NCBI GenBank assembly: GCA_951799425.1
Contig: OX637397.1
Coordinates: 15,026,064 to 15,090,063, forward strand
Length of the DNA stretch: 64,000 nt
Direction of reading: 5' to 3'
DNA from: Ilex aquifolium
Lineage: Eukaryota; Streptophyta; Magnoliopsida; Aquifoliales; Aquifoliaceae
Shown here: positions 1 through 12,084 of the stretch, one piece after another
How positions within the stretch are numbered: position 1 is the first letter of the stretch
How the letters are laid out: the number at the start of each line of letters is the position of its first letter
Made by a program: the position numbers and the translations under genes
Notes under the pieces: model-generated
Database searches by the model: none
What the model was told of the DNA's origin: nothing
The model's input: only the letters and a program-made list of their open reading frames with translations

Positions 1-1083
1 TAGGGCATGGTTTGTCAAGTTCTCCTAAGTCATTTGTGACTTAAATTTCCGTGCTAGTGATCATGACTCTACTCTCCTTCTACAGTCCACTTCCTCTGGT
101 TCTATTATTCTCTTTATGTTGATGATATAAAGCAAGAGATAAATAGAACCAATTGCCGGTGATGATATCATTGGAATCAGACTATTAAAAACTTAATTGC
201 AAGATCACTTTGAGATGAAAGATTTGGGTTAACTTCAATATTTCTTGGATATTGAGGTTGCTTCCTATCCCAAATGTTATCTTCTCTCTCAATCCAAGTA
301 TGCATTGGATGTTATTCAGCAAGCTCGTTATCAGATAATCAGACAATTGACTCCCTTAGAACTCAATGTTCGGTATTCCTCCTCAGATGGTGCTCCTTCA
401 CCTAATCCTACCATCTATCGCACTATTGTGGGGAGTCTAGTATATCTTACAGTTACTCACCGAGATATCTCTCGTGCTATTCATGTTGTTAGTCTTGTTG
501 CCTCACCTATCACTGTTCACTAGGTTGCTATTCTTTGCATTATTCGATATCTTTGTGGTACTCTATATTAGAGTTTATTATTTTCTTACTCCTCTTCTAT
601 GAAACTTAGGACTTACTCATATGCTTATTGAGCTGGTGATTCTATGGATCGTAAGTCCACCACTGATTTCAATTTTTTTCTTGGTGATTCTCTTATTTCT
701 TGAAAAAGCTAGAAACAGACTATCGTTGCTCGTTCTTCTGCTGAAGTTGAGTACTGTGCTGTGACATCTACCACAGCTGAGATAGTGTGATTACGATGGC
801 CTATTTGTTGATCTTGGCATTTAATCTACTCCTTCTCCTACTCTTATGTATTGTGACAACACCAATGCTATTCAAATTGCTCACAGCTCGGTCTTCCATG
901 AGCGTACAAAGCACATTGAAACTGATTGCCACTTTGTGCGTCATCATTTTCAGCTAGACACCATCACTCTCCCCTTTCGTCCTTCCACTATACAGATAAC
1001 AGATTTCTTTATGAAATCTCACGCCATCACACGTTTTCGTTTGCTTCTTGGCAAACTCTTGATGTTTTCCACCATATCATGAG
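1..1083 (+). pseudogene. Ty1/copia pol remnant (reverse transcriptase to RNase H)
   Basis: This is the 3' part of a decayed Ty1/copia polyprotein, cut by the window edge. The copia-type RT active-site box YVDD reads at 115-126. About 90 bases on come residues typical of the copia RT (FEMKDLG, then LQYFLDIEVA around 212-262), and at 845-950 the RNase H end with YCDNTNAIQIA and RTKHIE. The reading frame is split by many stops and shifts, so no product is expected. An LTR follows directly. The element lies on the strand opposite to the host gene at 3650-8358, and could sit in that gene's last intron if the gene continues beyond base 1. Confidence 0.85.
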
Positions 1084-1093
1084 TTTGATGGGG

Positions 1094-1265
1094 TGTTAGA
1101 GGAGTAATATTAGGAGTAGTTTATTCTATGTTGCCTTACTATATAAGGACTTTTATTGTGTAATTTAGGTTAAGATTGTTTCACAGACATGAGGTACTGA
1201 ATAATATTATTTCTTTTGTACTCTGTCCTATCTCTTCTTCTTTGTCTCTTTGATCATAATTTACA
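1094..1265 (+). repeat. 3' LTR of the Ty1/copia remnant
   Basis: Directly after a purine-rich tract (1086-1093) the sequence starts TGTTAGA and ends TTACA, the TG...CA ends of an LTR. It holds a TATATAAG box near 1140 and is followed by unrelated sequence. At about 172 bp it is short, but within the range for plant copia LTRs. The 5' LTR is outside the window, so the ends are inferred from a single copy. Confidence 0.6.
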
Positions 1266-2884
1266 TAAATATCAAATGAGCTTAGGTCAAAGGTGCACTT
1301 CTTTCACTGCCAATTGATAGCTTAACTTTGGATGACTTACGCATCGGAGTGCCTCTAACCAGTCAAACCCTGATTTGTGGTAGTTTGTTTGCTTTGCTAG
1401 AGGGAAGGTGCACCTTCACTTGCGTGGTCAGTCATTCAAATCTTTTGCACTATAATAGAGGTATGAAATTTCTCCCCCGTATAGTCTCCAATAATTGGGG
1501 TGGTGTGCAATGTGGATTGGATACAAATACTACCTTTAACATTATTTGCACAAAGTGACTACCCTCATGTTTTGATCCCACTGCCTCAATTTTGGGTTGA
1601 ATTTTGACCACTGCTCCACTGGCTGGTAATGCCCCCTCTTATGCAAGGGTATACTAGTAACATACTTTATTCATTGTAAACATTAAGTACTGTGATGTAG
1701 CAAGGGATATTTTGTATCAGAAGGGCCAACCCTTCCCAAGGCAACTGGCTTATTCATGTTTCATGTTTTTCCTCCCTTCAGGAGACAAACATGTAAAAGA
1801 TTGTCACTTTATGCAAGATCAGGTGATGAGGAAGAATATAATCAAAACCTATGTTGACCAGCAGGTCACGTGACTATAAAGTTTTAATTTTGCAAGGCTT
1901 GCCATCTTGGCATGAGAAATATCTACGACTACCAGCCAGAGGAAAATGATAGTTGGAATGTTAATCACGAGCTATTAGGGCAAAAATTATATTACGTATA
2001 TTGATGCCCGTCTATTTTTGGTAATATAAGGGCCAACCCTTTCCAGCATAAAAGGCCTTCTTCTTGCATGGCGTGCGCCAACCTCTTATTAGTAATTTAT
2101 AGTGTAGATTGTGAGACAATATGTCGGTGCTCTTTAAATGTTTAGCTCAAGATATGTCGTCTGTTGAATGCTAGTCATCAAATTTCTTACTTAGTAATGA
2201 GTCTGAAAAATTGAATCAATTAAATTCAAGCAACATTGTTTGTTTCCCTTGACCAAAATGCATGATATAGAATCTAGCATATTCTCCCTGACACAGTGCA
2301 ATTTACTTCCTAAGCATGTTTCCCTAATGTTGCATGCATAGAGTATCTTACTTTGACAAACTAACATTTCAGTGAAAAACATCTGTCTTCCCGGAGTTCC
2401 CGTTTGAAAAACAACGGTAATCTTGAAATTTAACCCCATTTTATATCTACTTTTTACTTTGGGGACTTGTATCAAGGGGACATAAGCATCATGCAGTTTT
2501 TATTGCTTCATTCTCAAATATAATATAAATATATTGACGTAAAAAACACAGAGGACAGAAGTCACCAAACACTTTGGATTATAAGACTTATGTACCCATT
2601 TAATCATGACATGCCTGGATGAGTGCCCTTTTGTAGATCCCCTCTCAACGGCCAAATACTGGTTAGCACATTCAAAGTGTTTCTCTATTGATTCACATTT
2701 CATCAAAAGTTTAAGCTATTTGAGAGGAGGATAGAATTTTAGTATTTATATACTCCAACACATCCACCCACTTGTGGGCTAGATTAAGCGAGTTTCGAAC
2801 TCAAACCTCCTACTCTGATATTATGTTGATTCGTAATCAACTAAAAACTCAAGTTGTTAGAGAAGATAGAACCTAAACTATATA
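1266..2884. other. Intergenic or intronic DNA, no gene seen
   Basis: AT-rich sequence without a supported gene. The short open frames here have no recognisable domain. I looked on the minus strand for the missing last exon of the gene at 3650-8358 and found nothing matching the expected C-terminal end. Around 2705-2870 is a partial, more diverged copy of the TRIM at 2885-3143: a similar LTR-like stretch plus a primer-site-like string ending in CTGATATTATG. Confidence 0.5.
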
Positions 2885-3143
2885 TTAAACAACCATCTAC
2901 TCCAAAAGTTTAAGCTGTTGGAGATGGTGTAACTTAAGTATTTATATTTCAACACTCCCCCTCACGTGCAGGCTAAATTTTAGGCCTAACACACGGAAAT
3001 CTTTTTTATAATTAGGGTGACAGTGAGATTTGAGTACAAGACCTGTTCTGATACCATGTTAAACAACCATCTATTCCAAAAACTTATGCTGTTGGAGAGG
3101 GTATAACTTAAGTATTTATACTTCAATACTATTTATTCCAACA
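2885..3143 (-). mobile_element. TRIM-like miniature LTR retrotransposon
   Basis: On the minus strand two similar short repeats (3057-3143, 87 bp; 2885-2956, 72 bp) both begin TGTTG and share the run CCAACAGC-TTAA-(C/T)TTTTGGA. Inside the first is a TGGTATCAGAA primer site (initiator-Met tRNA type) starting at 3056. Just before the second is a purine tract GTGAGGGGGAG (2957-2967). The layout LTR, primer site, about 100 bp, purine tract, LTR with no coding capacity defines a TRIM. I see no clear target-site duplication, so the outer ends may be eroded. Confidence 0.6.
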
Positions 3144-3649
3144 CTCTCATCTCCTTCATTTTCTTTACCCTCGATATTCTTCTTCTTCTTCTTTTTCTTT
3201 ATTCCCCCTTGGCTGTTTGAAGTAATGAGTTTACAGGTAATTACAAAAAATGGAGGAAAGCATTAGCGCCAATATAATGGTAATTTTTGCTTCAAACCAA
3301 TCTTCATTGGCCATTTTTGTAATCTGGTCAGGTTTTTAGCTTTGAGGGTCTGAAGCCAATCTCGATGTCAAATCCCATATCCCAACAAATTACAAGTTTA
3401 TGCATTAAGATATAGATACTTCACAAAACTTTTTATACTCAAATCAGCACATGAAAGTCATCAACTTACACAGTTATTAATATGTAGCAAAACAGACACT
3501 AAGAGAAGTTTGCCACATTGCAGGTCAGAGAGATTCACTATCATTAATAATTTCAACTATTTTGCAATTATAAAAGTCCATGCAAATCAGGAAAATTAAC
3601 TAAACTTGATGCATACCCTTGCGTCCAAAAGAAAAGAGGAAAATCTGAC

Positions 3650-6600
3650 CTGCATTGCACGAATGGAAACACCCATCAAAGACAACGGATAGACAACAAG
3701 TTTGTATCCAACATCCTCAAGTTCAATTGGATTCAGTATTGGGGTTTTCCCTCCTCCCTCAAGCATATTGGCCTAGACAGGAATTAAAGAGATATATCAA
3801 AGGGTAGAGTTTACTTATTATCATGAGGAAATCATTAATACTACATGAAAATAAAAAAAAATCCAGGTGAATAAATAAGCCTGATAGAGTTTTTTACTAT
3901 CAATAAAGGCGTAAGAACAAAGTCTGGGCAAGTACAAATATAAAAACATAAATATAAACAAGCTACAGTGTAAGAAAGAATATTTCCACTTGGATAGTGT
4001 GCCAAAAAGAAAAAAGTAAAGAAGATGGACAAGCTTAGAATAGAACATATGCTGTGGCTCATATGTCGGTGTTTAGAATGAGAAGTTATCTTGCAACTGG
4101 AGAAAATAAGAAGTGAAAAGCATTTTATTATGCAGCAATTCAAACTTGCCTCTTATGAGTAGAGGGAGAGAAAAACAAGAACACTGTATTCCAATAGAAT
4201 ATTACTTAGTATTTGCACCAAAATCCAAATACAAAAAATACATACCATTTTTGGAACTAGAGGAGAAATTTCACAGAAGGCTTTCATTTCTTCTTTTGAA
4301 GCAAGTGCATCTATGAAGAGAACATCAGCTCCAGCATCAGCAAGGGCCCGTGACCTCCACAGTGATTCATCTAATGACACTGCTTGACGAGAATCAGTGC
4401 GAGCCACTATAACAATGTCAGAGCCACTCTCTTTCCGAGCGTCAACAGCTGCTCTAATCCTCATCACTGCGTCCTCTCTAGATACTACTTTCCGGCCATG
4501 TGTATGACCACAAGCTTTGGGAGACACCTTGCAGTTAGAGAATTATGAATAATAGGGCAACCAAAAAGGAGAACAAAAGGAGATTGCAATGACAATGACA
4601 AACTGTCAACTAATCTGTAAGAATACTGCAAGGAAATTTTGCATATAAATTCAGGTAAATCCTTTACAAACTGATATAGAGCCAACAGAAGCAACCGGAT
4701 ATACACAACTAGGCTATGAACGCTATCAAAACCTATGCTAAGGGTAGTGATTGCTACTCAGTATTCATTGTTCCTCAATTGAATTTCTACACTATTTAAG
4801 TAAGCATGAGACGTGGAAGGACTACATCTGCTATTGCCTGAACCCTTGAAATTCCCAGCCATATGTGTCAGGTTGACATGACATAGCAGCAGAAAGAGGA
4901 AAAATTCAGATGGTTCCACAGTTCCCATATTATATTCTACAGCCACTAAAGTTTATCACCCTAGCCAGAAGTTAAATGCTGTATTTGCTGAATACGCAAT
5001 AGATTTCATGTGGAGTACGAAGAGTTTGTTTGCTGAGCATAGATCATAATTTTTAAGGTTTGATATTGGCAAGTCAAGTACCCATACTTAACACACATTG
5101 TGGGCCAAATTCCCCACTCTTTGACAAGTGGATTCATCAAATCCAACATCAACTCACTCCAGTAAATGATGCTGGCCCCGAAGCAACAAATAGAGGAGCA
5201 GCATGAACCCCCCACACCACACACACGCACACACACACGCACGCGCACGCACACACACACACACAAGAAATTCTAGCTCCACCGGACAAAGAATTCATGA
5301 ACCAAAATGATAACCGTAAATCAATTTTTTAATGCTCCATAAAGGAGATTTTCATTGTTCTCTGAGTCCTAGATTCAAATGATCACAAATTGAGCAACCC
5401 TGAAAAAATCCCTTAGGCAAATTTGATTCAAGAAGCACTTGACCCACATTTAACCAGATAGAGGGGGCAGAGGGAAAAAGGGGGAGAACAGAAAAAATGT
5501 CACAGTAAATTAATGCAAAAAGCATTATATGCTAAAAAAAGTCATCAGATAATACAAACCTGGTCTTCAAGAATAAGTCCTGCAAAGCCAGCCCTTATAA
5601 ATCCCTTGACAGTTCTCTTGACATTCATAGCATTACCATATCCATTATCAGCATCACCAATGATGGGAATGGACACAGCTTGGGTAATCTGTAGCCCTTG
5701 GTCCACCATTTCTCCATAAGAAATAAGTCCAGTATCTGGCAACCCCAACCTAGAAGCTGATACTCCAAATCCTTATGAAAGCATGAAATGCATTAATAAG
5801 TTTACCCTTCTACATGAAAAAGCATTAAGCCAGATGTCTGGGGAAAATTAACTTAAAAGTTCACATGAGAATATAGGAATCCACAAAATTACAAAAAGCA
5901 ACTTCGACTTTATTTCAATGATTTTAATAATCTCTCATTGCTAATGTTTCAATAAACAAATGGAGCTTTCTAGCACTTATAGTCTTATTTCTTTTAATAA
6001 TGCTTAACTTTTCTTCCTCACAAATAAGGAAGGAAAACGAAATGACAAAAATCTCTTTACGAAATAACTTTTGATAGGAAAATTCTGATGATTTTTCTTT
6101 TTTGTTGATCAGCAAAATTCCTACGAAATATACTTTTGCATAAATTTCAAGATCCACCTGAGTCCCATTTTTATGGCAAATTCTATTTATAACAGAACTC
6201 TCTATAGGAACACGTTTTCATTTAACCTACGCATACATGATAGTTGGATTTGCTATGGTTTGCCCGCCCCTTTTTAGGTAAATTCGTAGAGAGGTTGAAG
6301 AAAATGTGTTGTGCAGCAATGGGAATTTTAACATCTGGGCATTTGACTATCAACCCACAGCTTTGGGCCATTCCTTTGTTAAACATTGAAAGTTCCCATT
6401 AGTAAGGGAGTTCTGACTTTTCTTCTGGTCCCATCGGACAGCAAGTTTAGAGCTTGTATATGCTAAAATCAAGAGCAATGAATTTCCATATGGTGAGCAT
6501 AACCTCTGCTCCCAGCCAAAGAGAAACTACTATTATCGTATTACTTTGCAAATGCTATTGGAGCACAGTGCCCAATAAAACACAGATACTTCATCAAGGT

Positions 6601-8358
6601 CGATGTACCTGTATCAAATACGATACTCGTCGAATACTCGAAGATACGTATCGTATACGCATCATACGTACTGCTAATTAATAAAATATGTAGATACTTT
6701 CCGGATATTTTTAAACATAGAGCAAGATATACAATTTTTAATTTTAATTTATACTCTCTCCTGTCGAGTTCATATACAATACAAAATATCAAAAAAATTC
6801 CATTTGATTTTGAAGATATGAGTATTTTTGAAGTATTATCTACTATTACATCTCAAAAGAGTCATTGTTGAAGAATTAATAAAAATTATAATTTTTTAGT
6901 CATTAAATAATAGTAAAATATAAAATATATTTTATTATAGATGTATCTAGCTATATCCATATCTTGTTTTTTTAAGCGCCGTATCCATATCATACCGACC
7001 CGTATTACATATCTGTATCAGTGCTTCCTAAATGGTGCTGTGGTCCCGTATATATTACCTCCTCTTTGGGCGGTTTTTCTCTTAAATTTGTATGCTCTTC
7101 CTTGCTCAAGTTGGTTTCGTTTTCAGGCAGTTGGTGGATTATTAATACCACACCGAGGGGAAGACTTCCCAATAAAGAAAATATAGCAGCACCAGTATAT
7201 GTACATCCAAACCTAAATGATTATGAAGAGTGAGAAGCATAACTAAACATGAAATTCTGTTTACATTTGCCAGCATATCATCATTCTACGAAAAAAAGAG
7301 ATAAAAGGACACAAGAACAGTGGATAAATTAAATGGAGATTTTTAGAACAATTGAAAACAGTCCTCTCTGATATTCAGGCCCTTCGGGTCCACCCTGCAA
7401 CTGGTTGGGAATGTAATACACCGTTTTCAGAATCGTGCCTCGAGAACACTTATTAGTAAAGAACGAACGACGTCAATTCAAACATTCAATGTCTCAGAAT
7501 TTGGTGTTTAAGAACAAATTGAACTTCTTGTTGCTCTTTGCTTATCCCAAGGGGTTCTCATAAAGAATGACGAAAAAACATAACATACACGGCATTCCAA
7601 AGTCCCTTAATTCAAGTACTGGGGTCTCGAGGAAGGAATTCAATAATCATTTTATATTTGAGTTTGTGATCAAGAGTCACCACACACAACCAATAAATAT
7701 AGGCAGAGATACACAAGTTATACATAGATGCTTTACAATGAGGAACAGTCAAGTTATACATAGTACTGGCCATTTGCACCACCTCAAATTCAAATTCAAA
7801 CTCACAACTTCACAGTGTTTGTCTCGCTTTTACCACTACAACATACAATAGTTCACAACAGAAAAGAGTAACGGAAAAAAGAGACGGAATCAAGTAGATT
7901 ATTTGTGATCAATTCATGTGGAATTCAAACCTTCAAAACCCACATCACAAAATTATAGTTCAACGATAATTAGCAAAACTACGAATATAAGTTGAACAAA
8001 TACCAGTTGTAAAGCCGAAATCAAAGCCAGCTCTCTCAACAAGTTTTGCACTGAGAGCATCAAAACAAGCTGGGCCCTGGTGGATTCCCGGCAATTCAAG
8101 AATCCGGCGAAGCGATTTTGCCGGCGAGTCACCGGGGGTTGAATTTCTCTCTGCTCCATAGCAAGCTACAACGGTGCGAAGATTGACTCGTTTGGTATTG
8201 AAGGGGTTATCACTATTAACACTGATTTTTTGTGATGGTTGATGGAAAAACTGAGCTTTGAAGATTGGTACTGGCCATGCTTTTGATGGGTGAGTTTGGT
8301 TGTGGAATGGAAGAGAGAAGTTACTGCAGCACTCTATGCCTAACACCGATGGCTGCAT
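3650..8358 (-). CDS. Carboxyvinyl-carboxyphosphonate phosphorylmutase-like, chloroplastic; 3' end missing
   Basis: This is the only host gene recognised. Four exons join in phase with GT-AG introns: 8358-8004, 5771-5560, 4527-4246 and 3772-3650, together 324 codons. It belongs to the PEP mutase/isocitrate lyase superfamily, which makes or breaks C-C or C-P bonds beside a carboxylate with Mg2+. Exon 1 starts MQPSVLG and opens with about 75 Ser-rich and basic residues typical of a plastid transit peptide, then the barrel start GPACFDALSAKLVERAGF. Exon 2 has the metal-binding motif DADNGYGNA and the EDQ strand end. Exon 3 has the catalytic-loop motif KACGH, then VARTDSR and DVLFIDA. Exon 4 ends at RAMQ before a good GTCAG donor. 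The usual 40-60 residue C-terminal end is not found between 3649 and 1; it may lie beyond the window or be lost. An upstream in-frame ATG at 8565 is less likely as the start because it adds unrelated residues before the transit peptide. The natural substrate of the plant protein is uncertain. Confidence 0.88.
5212..5265. repeat. (CA)n microsatellite in intron 2
   Basis: About 54 bases of CA dinucleotides with scattered G substitutions, inside intron 2 of the phosphorylmutase-like gene. It is a simple repeat, likely polymorphic in length, and clear of the splice sites. Confidence 0.9.
6597..7025. repeat. Possible short transposon in intron 1
   Basis: The two edges of this AT-rich block carry unusual strings built on GTATC/GATAC (6610-6670 and 6960-7020), partly inverted with respect to each other. 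The rest of the block is low-complexity AT sequence. This resembles the terminal parts of a non-autonomous DNA transposon, but I cannot define clean inverted repeats or a target duplication. Confidence 0.25.
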
Positions 8359-8667
8359 ACTCTCTCTCTCTCGCTTTGTGATTTTTTTTTTCGGTTCAAC
8401 TTGCTTTGTGAATTTGGATCCTCCCCCAACAATGTTTTGAGGTGGAAATGAAATTAATTTGAAAATAAAATGAAATATACTGCCATCTTTACAATCTATG
8501 GGTAACTCGTATTTGAATGTATGGTATAATATAAATAATTTTGAGAAGATATTGGTGGCCATCAAATAAATTTATTTATTTTTATATTACAGATATTGGT
8601 CGAGTTCGAATCCTATAAATCCAAACTCAAACGTCTTTGAGTTTGAACATTGATGACTCCTTAAAAT

Positions 8668-9182
8668 TAGGGGTGTCAAACGTCGAACACGACCCTTTTG
8701 ATAAACGGATAACACGACACGACTCGTTTAACCCATTTAATTTCAAAATAATTATATCAACAAATTTTAATACTCCATTTTTTTTTTTTTACTTCCAATT
8801 GTACTTACCTCAAAAAAGAGGAATTTTTAGTCAAATCTCATAAAAAATTAGACTTGAAGGCTTAAAAAAAAAGACAAGAGGCCATTGCCTTTTTATAAGC
8901 AACTCAACCCTCCCCCTCTCCTCTCATTTTTCAATGTGGGACAAAAACAAAAGGCATTGGTTTGTCTTTGTCTTTGAAGTGTTCCACATCTCTCCTCCTT
9001 TGTCTTTAAACTACTACTTTACTTTTTTTTGTTGCATTGATTTCTTTACTTCTTTTTTCTTGTTAATTTTTTTAAAATAATTATTAATTTATTATTATAT
9101 TAATTTTATTTAAACGGGTAAACGTGTGATAAACGGTTTGACAGGTCTCACCCAAACACGACCCGTTTATTAAACGTGATCG
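8668..9182. repeat. hAT-like short repeat, copy 1
   Basis: Starts AGGGGTGTCAAACG, contains GATAAACGGATAACACGACACG near the left end, and closes with ACACGACCCGTTTATTAAACG. The left and right ends are partly inverted copies of an ACGACCCG/CGGGTCGT core. Related copies are at 9738-10300 and 14011-14629. AGGGGTGTCAA starts are common in plant hAT-type non-autonomous elements. The class is an inference; that these three are copies of one family is direct. Confidence 0.5.
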
Positions 9183-10684
9183 ATAATCTTAAAACAATCT
9201 GACCCACAAAAAACTCAAGACAAACAATGGTAGCTCCCTTAATATATAGATATATCACAAATTATATATATATATATTATTCGCTTATTATACCATTCGA
9301 ATATTATAGTATTTTTATTTCAATACAAAATATGACATATATTATAGTCATTCAACTTGTTTTGATGCAAAAAATATGTATTTAAGGTCCATTTGTTTAT
9401 TTAAAAATTTTAAAAATAATCTGTAATTATATAGAGTAATAATTAACGACCTAATTAATGTGTAGTATGAGATAGAGAGAGAGAGACTTATAAGAGATAT
9501 CGAAATCTTAGAATTGTGGAAGGAATAAAAGTCTTGTTCAAAAATTGGGAGAGAGAATTTAGCATTAGGACCGTCGGATCAATAATCGTCAAGCGATCTG
9601 AGCCACAACGTAAGTGAGAAGTGATGGAATTGGAGGGGGAGAATTCAATGTGAATGGTTTTAAGAGGGATAATGGTGGCTGCTGGATAAGTCTAGTTAAG
9701 ACTGTCGGATGGACTTATTGAAATCTATGATGTTTTATAGAGGTGTCAATCGTGTCGGGTTAACCGGTTACGTGTCGGGTTAAACGGGTAATGGGTGAAA
9801 AACATATAAACTCATATATTATACGTTTAATAAACAGGTAAAAAAAATTAACACGAACACGAACCGTTTAATAAACAGGTAACACGACATGATTCGTTTA
9901 ACCCATTTAAAAAAAAACAAAAAAAAAAATTATTTTAATAAATTTTTACACTCCATTTATGTGCTTCCAACTATACTTTCCTCAATTGAAGGAATTACAG
10001 CCAACAGCTCACGTGAAAATCACACCACAAAGGTTGGTTAAAATGAGAAGTCCACTACCTTTTTTTATAAGCAACTGAAGTCTCCACTCTCCATTCCTTG
10101 TCGATGTGGGATTCAAACAAGGCTCAAAGCTTCACTTTCATACTACTGATATCTTTACTTTTTTTTTTGAAATGTTTTCTTTATTTTTTTTTCTTTACTC
10201 ATTCATTATTATATATATATATATAATTTATTATTATATTAAATTTATTTAAACAGGTAAACGGGTTGACAGGTCTCACCCGAACACGACTCGTTTATTA
10301 ATATAGATATATATATAGATAGATAAATAGGCCGGTATATGTTAATGAACTTATATTTTTTTAGAGATAATCCTTATTATTAGAGTTTTAATAGATTTTA
10401 GATATATTTTGTTTTTATTTTATATATATATATATATAACCATCCAAGTCAATCTCTCCCATGGTTTGAATGAGAATGAGGAGAGATAAAAAAGAATGTA
10501 GTAGAGTCCTGTAAGGATGTAGATATTTATCCAATGGTTTGAATGGTGATGATGAGAGATAAAATGAATGTAGTAGAGTCCTGTAGGAATGTAGATTAAT
10601 TAGGATCGTTGGATCAAAAACCTGAAAATGATCTGAGCCGCGAAAAGCTCAAGACAAATCAATCTAGTTACTTTATTATATAGA
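9183..10684 (-). mobile_element. Helitron-associated segment, duplicate copy 1
   Basis: This block holds two Helitron-type 5' termini read on the minus strand: TCTATATATTAAGGGAG ending at 9250 and TCTATATAATAAAGTAAC ending at 10684. Each follows a shared subterminal string (AAAGCTCAAGACAAA or AAACTCAAGACAAA on the plus strand). A diverged copy of the same segment occupies 13230-15180, in the same order and orientation. The hAT-like repeat at 9738-10300 is embedded in it. There is no coding sequence, so this is a non-autonomous element or several nested ones. A matching 3' end (hairpin plus CTAG) for these termini is not seen within the block. Confidence 0.55.
9738..10300. repeat. hAT-like short repeat, copy 2
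   Basis: Begins AGAGGTGTCAATCGTGTCGGG, ends near CACCCGAACACGACTCGTTTATT, and shares its interior with copy 3 at 14011-14629. Both copies sit at the equivalent place in the duplicated Helitron-associated segment. They therefore most likely descend from one insertion that was duplicated with its surroundings. Confidence 0.5.
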
Positions 10685-11657
10685 TGGTTTCGTTCCTGGT
10701 TCTGACTCACACTCGATTCTCCTTCTTTTACTCCTCAATTCCTATCTTCACCATGAAAGTGATTTTCATAAGGTTGCTTTTCAAATTCATGTATTTGATG
10801 CCACAGACAAGGGTTCTTCTAACTATTGCAATTTATAGATGAATGAGATGTGTTGCGGTCAACTACTACTAAAATGCGTTATGATTACTCATTTATTTGT
10901 TGGAACAAATTGTTATATATAAGTCATATATGATTATAAATTGGTAGGTTATTCCATCTAGACATTGGACTTGCAAGCTTGTCACTTACTATAAACTGAT
11001 GGTTATCATTAGGGGTTGCAATTGAGCCTTGTAGTGTCATGTTCGGATCGTGTATTTTTGTTTTATATTGTATTTATATTGGATTCGTAATAATAACTTA
11101 TCATGTAATTTCAAAATAATTCATACAGTACTATAACAAAAAATTAAGAAAAACATATAAAACTTATACATTCTATTCTTAAATACCAATAGATAGGTTG
11201 TTCGTGTCTACATTAATCTGACCTATTTATCATTCCTCTGAATTACTCATCCTATTTTCTGGTTTTTATTGCATTCATACTAATGTGTAAAATTGATCAC
11301 TATATAATATTAAGATTAGGGACTAATTTTGTGGCGATTATGATGTTAGCCTTGATTTATTCCCTATAGGGTATGGACTACAATTTAATAGTGTTTGACT
11401 CTTAGACATTTAAAAAATCCATCCTTATAGCCATATACGCATTTTGCATAAATGAATCTTACACATTTGATTTTAAATACTATATAGAGTTTACCATTTC
11501 TTATTTACATGGAAAATCTTTTTGCAAGCTAGTTTTTGGTAATGTTTTTTTGTACTTTATTATTTTTTCCATTTTAAGTGCTTTTTTAATTGTTTTTTAT
11601 TTTTTTCCTTATCCGAACTTGCTCCCTGACTCCAACATTGATTACATTTATATTTGC
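10685..11657 (-). mobile_element. Truncated Helitron-like copy with captured gene fragment
   Basis: This matches 19270-20111 along most of its length. It includes the stretch with ATGAGATGTGTTGCGGTCAA and the closing part with GACTCCAACATTGATTACAT. Its left end (10700-10800) is a short remnant of the captured coding fragment also found at 19130-19385 and 20410-20712. The left side is cut off where the Helitron terminus at 10684 abuts it. No open frame is left. Confidence 0.5.
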
Positions 11658-12084
11658 TAGCAATGCATCAAGTGCGTGCAACGCACGAGTCTTGCACGTG
11701 AATCATTTTAAGTTATAGTTATATTGATGTGGTAAGATTAAAATTTGTTATTGAAATATGATAACCAACCAAACTTTTTCTCTGGTGTCTAAATCAACCA
11801 AAATAGGGTTTAGTGTCAGATTGATTACTTAAATAGAAAAATAGGTTTTTTAGACACTTATAGATTATCAGTTCAATATTATATGACAAGCTAATAACTC
11901 TCAAACCAACCATTGAAACTGGATCCATTTCTTGGAAACATAAAAAAGTGAGAGTATATTACAAAAGTAATGCATACCATTGGAAGAGTCATTAAAGGGT
12001 AGGCAATCTTTCCTTTTGGAATTTGTTTAGGGATAAATTAAAAATTCAACAAGTTTTCATGCATGTTGACGTTTTATATATATA
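11658..12084 (-). mobile_element. Helitron 3' end and partial body
   Basis: On the minus strand the sequence ends with a GC-rich near-palindrome (CGTGCGTTGCACG-like, 11672-11690) followed by GCATTGCTAG, the hairpin-plus-CTAG arrangement of Helitron 3' ends. The same end occurs at 20112 with the same left neighbour, so the two-element arrangement itself is duplicated. To the right the body runs into the next Helitron at 12085. I see no gene in it. Confidence 0.45.

Noticed and set aside
8358..8565. Upstream ATG giving a longer phosphorylmutase-like protein
   Set aside because: The added residues are not transit-peptide-like and the TC-rich stretch before 8358 looks like a 5' leader; MQPSVLG is the better start.
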